Source: Flavobacteriaceae bacterium (lineage in GTDB: Bacteria; Bacteroidota; Bacteroidia; Flavobacteriales; Flavobacteriaceae). From it: 8,377 nucleotides of DNA. The stretch lies in assembly GCA_013003145.1 (NCBI GenBank), contig JABDLH010000048.1:1-8377 (forward strand), given 5' to 3'. The translations under genes and the position numbers were made by a program. Below, piece by piece: positions 5,618 through 8,377 of the stretch. The notes under the pieces were generated by a model. That model saw only the letters and a list, made by a program, of their open reading frames with translations, was not told the origin of the DNA and ran no database searches. Positions within the stretch are counted from its first letter, which is position 1; each line of letters begins with the position of its first letter.

Positions 5618-5651
5618 TTCCCGGCAGACTAGCAGGGAAGTAGCCCGGGAA
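5618..5651. repeat. Inverted repeat in the pcm/oxidoreductase intergenic region
   Basis: TTCCCGG (5618-5624) and CCGGGAA (5645-5651) are perfect 7-bp arms 20 bp apart. TTCCC can instead pair with GGGAA at 5635-5639. The bases are unusually GC-rich for an intergenic region here and CCCGG occurs three times within 45 bp. It lies upstream of both proposed start sites, so a protein-binding site is more likely than an RNA structure. Confidence 0.3.
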
Positions 5652-5711
5652 CCATTCTCAACGGCTGACAAAGTTTTGTCCCAGCAGGCTTCTTAACTCC
5701 CAAACTATGTT

Positions 5712-5719
5712 TATTTTTG
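5712..5719 (+). promoter_or_regulatory. -7 box of the oxidoreductase operon
   Basis: TATTTTTG is a perfect TAnnTTTG, the same octamer as at smpB, and would give a leader of about 12 nt before the ATG at 5736. No -33 TTG lies at the right distance; TTTG at 5675-5678 is 33 bp away and too far. Confidence 0.5.
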
Positions 5720-5735
5720 GGGGAAAATAGACAAA

Positions 5736-6695
5736 ATGCTGAATGTTGGAGTGCTGGGAGCCGGCCACCTGGGTAAAATCCATTTGCGGCTTCTCAAGGA
5801 ATCTGAGAAATACGAGCTGGTAGGTTTTTACGATCCGGATACCGAAACCGGGAAAAAAGTGGCAGATGAATTTGGCTACACCTATTTTGATGATCTTGAG
5901 ACCCTGGTTAAGGCGGTAGACGTTGTAGACATTGTTACGCCCACCCTCTCCCATTATGACTGCGCCACTATGGCGATGAAGCACGGGAAGCATGTCTTCA
6001 TCGAAAAACCCATCACCAATACCCTGGAGGAGGCTGAAAATCTGCTTGAGCTGGCCAGGGAAAAGAATATAAAAGGACAGGTAGGGCATGTAGAACGCTT
6101 TAATCCTGCTTTCAGCGCAGTGAAACATAGTATTGTAAACCCCATGTTCATCGAAACTCACCGCTTGGCAGAGTTTAATCCCAGGGGAACCGATGTCCCC
6201 GTGGTACTGGATCTTATGATCCACGATATAGACGCCATCCTTAGCGTAGTCAATTCTGAAGTGGCAAATATCAGCGCCAGCGGGGTATCCGTCATCAGTA
6301 ATTCTCCCGATATTGCCAATGCGCGTATCGAATTTGAAAATGGTTGCGTAGCGAACCTGACGGCCAGCCGGATCTCGCTTAAGAATATGAGGAAATCCAG
6401 GTTTTTTCAACGGGATGCCTATATTTCTGTCGACTTCCTGGAAAAGAAGGTCGAGGTTGTAAAAATGAAAGATGCCCCTGAAAAAGCCGGCGATTTTGAT
6501 ATGATTCTGCAGAATGCCGAAGGCGTTAAAAAACAGATCTATTTTGAAAACCCGGAAATTCGCCCCAACAATGCGATTCTCGACGAGTTGGAGACTTTCG
6601 CGGATGCCATTGTTAACGACACAGAACCTGTTGTATCACTGGAACATGGGACCAGGGCACTCAGGGTTGCCCTGCAGGTGATCGACTCGTTCTGA
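5736..6695 (+). CDS. Gfo/Idh/MocA-family NAD(P)-dependent oxidoreductase
   Basis: The 319-residue enzyme has an N-terminal Rossmann domain with the dinucleotide-binding turn GVLGAGHLGKIH (5-16), the acidic FYDPD (31-35) after strand 2, and the family signature EKPITNT (90-96), where K91 is the usual catalytic lysine. The C-terminal alpha/beta domain carries GHVERFNPAF (117-126) and DLMIHDID (159-166) with H163 as the likely catalytic histidine, and it ends with SLEHGTRALRVALQV. All key residues are present. The family acts on sugars, sugar nucleotides, inositol and related hydroxyl compounds; the substrate cannot be told from sequence. The next gene starts 45 bp downstream with no terminator, so the two are probably co-transcribed. 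Confidence 0.92.
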   Translation: MLNVGVLGAGHLGKIHLRLLKESEKYELVGFYDPDTETGKKVADEFGYTYFDDLETLVKAVDVVDIVTPTLSHYDCATMAMKHGKHVFIEKPITNTLEEAENLLELAREKNIKGQVGHVERFNPAFSAVKHSIVNPMFIETHRLAEFNPRGTDVPVVLDLMIHDIDAILSVVNSEVANISASGVSVISNSPDIANARIEFENGCVANLTASRISLKNMRKSRFFQRDAYISVDFLEKKVEVVKMKDAPEKAGDFDMILQNAEGVKKQIYFENPEIRPNNAILDELETFADAIVNDTEPVVSLEHGTRALRVALQVIDSF

Positions 6696-6740
6696 GCTTT
6701 AAAAACTAGATAATTACATAAACCTAAGAAACCTATATTT

Positions 6741-7649
6741 ATGAATACAGTTGCAGTGATTGGTGCAGGAACCATGGGTAATGGTATAGCCCACGTTTTT
6801 GCACAACACGGACATAGTGTACACCTGATCGACATTTCACAGGATGCCCTGGACAAAGGTTTGGCCACCATTTCAAAAAACCTGGAGCGCATGGTGAGCA
6901 AAGGCAGTATTGCTGAAAGCGTTAAAAAAGACACCCTGGAAAATATTTCAACATTCACAGACCTGGCCAAGGGTGTAGAAGGGGCGGAACTGGTAGTAGA
7001 AGCAGCTACTGAGAACGTAGAGCTTAAACTTAATATTTTCAGGGAGCTGGATAAGACCTGTGCCCCGGGGACCATCCTGGCTACTAATACCTCCTCTATT
7101 TCTATCACACAGATCGCGGCGGTCACTAACCGCCCGGAACATGTGATCGGTATGCATTTTATGAACCCGGTGCCCATCATGAAGCTAGTGGAGATCATCA
7201 GGGGATACAGTACCTCTGACCAAGTGACCAGCACCATCATGAAAATGTCTGAGAAACTTGGTAAAGTACCGACAGAGGTTCACGACTATCCCGGGTTTGT
7301 CGCCAATCGTATCCTGATGCCGATGATCAATGAAGCTATTGAAACCCTGCATCACGGCGTGGCGGGTGTGAGTGAAATAGATACAGTGATGAAACTAGGG
7401 ATGGCTCACCCTATGGGCCCATTGCAGCTTGCCGATTTTATCGGGCTCGATGTTTGCCTGTCTATACTCAACGTCATGTACGATGGATTTAAGAACCCGA
7501 AATACGCCCCCTCTCCCCTGCTGGTGAACATGGTTATGGCCGGCAAGAAAGGGATCAAATCCGGGGAAGGATTTTACGATTATTCAGCATCCCGGAAAGC
7601 TGAAAAGGTAGCAGCTCAGTTCAGTCCCAAGGTAAATGGCCAAAATTAA
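6741..7649 (+). CDS. hbd: 3-hydroxybutyryl-CoA dehydrogenase (3-hydroxyacyl-CoA dehydrogenase family)
   Basis: This 302-residue enzyme interconverts 3-hydroxyacyl-CoA and 3-ketoacyl-CoA with NAD(P), a step of fatty acid and butyrate metabolism. The Rossmann motif VIGAGTMGNGIAHVFAQHG is at 6-24. The catalytic set matches the human HADH spacing: S118 in NTSS, H139 in GMHFMNP, E151 in VEII, and N189 in GFVANR. The C-terminal helical domain includes EIDTVMKLGMAHPMGPLQL (212-230) and GEGFYDY. The stand-alone length shows a monofunctional enzyme, not an FadB-type fusion. Short-chain preference is inferred from similarity to the Hbd/PaaH group. No own promoter is convincing: TATATTTA at 6734-6741 overlaps the start codon. 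The last 14 bp overlap the start of the DUF1015 gene. Confidence 0.94.
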   Translation: MNTVAVIGAGTMGNGIAHVFAQHGHSVHLIDISQDALDKGLATISKNLERMVSKGSIAESVKKDTLENISTFTDLAKGVEGAELVVEAATENVELKLNIFRELDKTCAPGTILATNTSSISITQIAAVTNRPEHVIGMHFMNPVPIMKLVEIIRGYSTSDQVTSTIMKMSEKLGKVPTEVHDYPGFVANRILMPMINEAIETLHHGVAGVSEIDTVMKLGMAHPMGPLQLADFIGLDVCLSILNVMYDGFKNPKYAPSPLLVNMVMAGKKGIKSGEGFYDYSASRKAEKVAAQFSPKVNGQN

Positions 7650-8377
7650 ACCTTTCCGGGCGGTTCGCCCGGCCAAGGATAAGGAGTCCCAGGTAACCTC
7701 CCGTTCCTATGAGCGCTATACCAGGCACGAACTTGAGGCTACCCTGACGGGGAACCCCATGTCTTTCCTGCATATCATACAGCCGGGTTTTAAAATACCC
7801 GAAAAGGTGACCGGGCAGCATCGGTTTGACTTGGTCAGGGAGCAGTACCATGAATTCCTGGACAGGGAAATCCTGATCCGGGACGAGGAAGCTTCTTTCT
7901 ATGTATACCGGATGATCAAGGATGATTTTAGTTGCCTCGGGTTCTTCTGCGCCACCAGCACAGAGGACTATGAATCTAACATTATCCGGAAACACGAGGA
8001 TACGCTGCTGCGAAGGGAAACTTTGTTTGCCCGCTACCTGGAGGTAGTACGCTTTAACGCTGAGCCGGTGCTGATGACCTATCCCGATAATGAAGGAATA
8101 GACCACATTCTTCGGGAAACTGCCGAATCAAAACCTCAATGCGATTTTAAAAGCCCGGATGGGGTGCAACACCTCCTATGGCCGGTAAATGACCCTGTAA
8201 AAATTAAACAGTTACAGGAGGCCGCAAAAGGCATAAATGCGCTTTATATAGCCGATGGTCATCACCGGAGTGCATCTTCCTACAGGCTTGCGAAAGAACT
8301 AAAAGAACAGAACCCCGGGCATCAAGGGGATGAAACTTATAATTATTTTATGAGTTACCTGGTGCCCGAGTCAGAGA
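7636..8377 (+). CDS. DUF1015-family protein (3' end outside window)
   Basis: An open frame of 247 codons runs from ATG 7636 to the window edge. It begins MAKIKPFRAVRPAKDK, the conserved family opening, followed by SRSYERYTRHELEATL and NPMSFLHIIQPGFK. Further signatures are ASFYVYRMIKDD, STEDYESNIIRKHEDT (H120, E121), NAEPVLMTYPD (about 142-152) and ADGHHRSASSYRLA (206-219). By pattern the ADGHHR motif is comparable with the GERR of ParB, GCHR of sulfiredoxin and the related motif of the free-serine kinase SerK, so nucleotide-dependent chemistry is plausible, but the function of this family member is unknown. The start overlaps the dehydrogenase by 14 bp, which implies translational coupling. 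AAGG at 7629-7632 is a weak Shine-Dalgarno-like element. Part of the protein, perhaps a third or more, is missing. Confidence 0.9.
   Translation, partial: MAKIKPFRAVRPAKDKESQVTSRSYERYTRHELEATLTGNPMSFLHIIQPGFKIPEKVTGQHRFDLVREQYHEFLDREILIRDEEASFYVYRMIKDDFSCLGFFCATSTEDYESNIIRKHEDTLLRRETLFARYLEVVRFNAEPVLMTYPDNEGIDHILRETAESKPQCDFKSPDGVQHLLWPVNDPVKIKQLQEAAKGINALYIADGHHRSASSYRLAKELKEQNPGHQGDETYNYFMSYLVPESE
7651..7678 (+). other. GC-rich hairpin just after the dehydrogenase stop, inside the DUF1015 gene
   Basis: CCGGGCG (7656-7662) and CGCCCGG (7666-7672) form a perfect 7-bp stem with a GTT loop. A 1x2 internal bulge adds CCTT (7651-7654) against AAGG (7675-7678), 11 pairs in all. It starts one base after the dehydrogenase TAA. 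No T-run follows, so it is not an intrinsic terminator. It could slow ribosomes at DUF1015 codons 6-15 or protect the upstream message from 3' decay. Confidence 0.5.

Noticed and set aside
5658..6410. Open frame of 250 codons on the minus strand
   Set aside because: It lies opposite the well-supported Gfo/Idh/MocA gene, shows no recognisable motif, and its composition fits an antisense shadow.
6734..6741. TATATTTA as a promoter of the 3-hydroxybutyryl-CoA dehydrogenase gene
   Set aside because: It overlaps the start codon, so transcription would begin inside the gene; co-transcription with the upstream oxidoreductase is more likely.
6539..7240. Open frame of 233 codons on the minus strand
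   Set aside because: It covers the end of one dehydrogenase gene and the start of the next on the opposite strand, is rich in Ser, Thr and Leu as antisense frames often are, and has no domain pattern.
7621..8106. Open frame of 161 codons on the minus strand
   Set aside because: It is antisense to the DUF1015 gene, whose plus-strand frame is open to the window end and carries clear family motifs.
1..8377. Mobile element, defence island, CRISPR array or biosynthetic cluster
   Set aside because: No transposase, integrase, phage, Cas, toxin-antitoxin or synthase gene is present, no long direct repeats bound the region, and base composition does not change sharply between genes.

Overview
The window looks like an ordinary chromosomal stretch from a member of the Bacteroidota, most likely the family Flavobacteriaceae. 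Four things point there: a PorP/SprF-type outer-membrane protein of the type IX secretion group, two lipoproteins with short lipoboxes followed by charged residues, a DUF6503-like protein, and several perfect TAnnTTTG boxes, the -7 element used by the Bacteroidota primary sigma factor. Genus cannot be told from the sequence alone. There is no insertion sequence, phage gene, CRISPR array, tRNA or rRNA, and both ends cut through genes.

Layout. 1-591 is the 3' end of clpB, closed by a strong intrinsic terminator (618-655). A TetR-family repressor follows at 711-1307, with a 20-bp inverted repeat in front that could be its own operator. Facing it is a 546-residue PorP/SprF-like barrel fused through a coiled coil to a SPOR domain (1329-2969, minus). 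From a short divergent promoter region, a histidine-phosphatase-family lipoprotein runs rightward (3053-3601). Its tail overlaps by 23 bp the tail of a DUF6503-like lipoprotein on the minus strand (3579-4334). smpB (4443-4904) has a textbook Bacteroidota promoter and almost no leader. It meets pcm (4905-5546, minus) with zero spacing at a 12-bp palindrome. Divergent from pcm is a rightward block of a Gfo/Idh/MocA oxidoreductase (5736-6695), a 3-hydroxybutyryl-CoA dehydrogenase (6741-7649) and a DUF1015 protein (7636 to the window end), probably one operon.

How the genes fit together. clpB, smpB and pcm all serve protein quality control: disaggregation, ribosome rescue, and isoaspartate repair. 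They are not in one transcript and may be neighbours by chance. The PorP-SPOR protein and the two lipoproteins are envelope proteins. The last three genes pair two NAD(P)-dependent dehydrogenases with a DUF1015 protein whose ADGHHR motif resembles the nucleotide-binding motif of the ParB/sulfiredoxin/SerK superfamily.

I see no clearly new defence or mobile system. The points most worth a second look are non-coding or architectural: inverted repeats in three promoter regions, a GC-rich hairpin at the dehydrogenase/DUF1015 overlap, three tail-to-tail gene pairs with little or no terminator, a near-leaderless smpB, and the barrel-coil-SPOR fusion.
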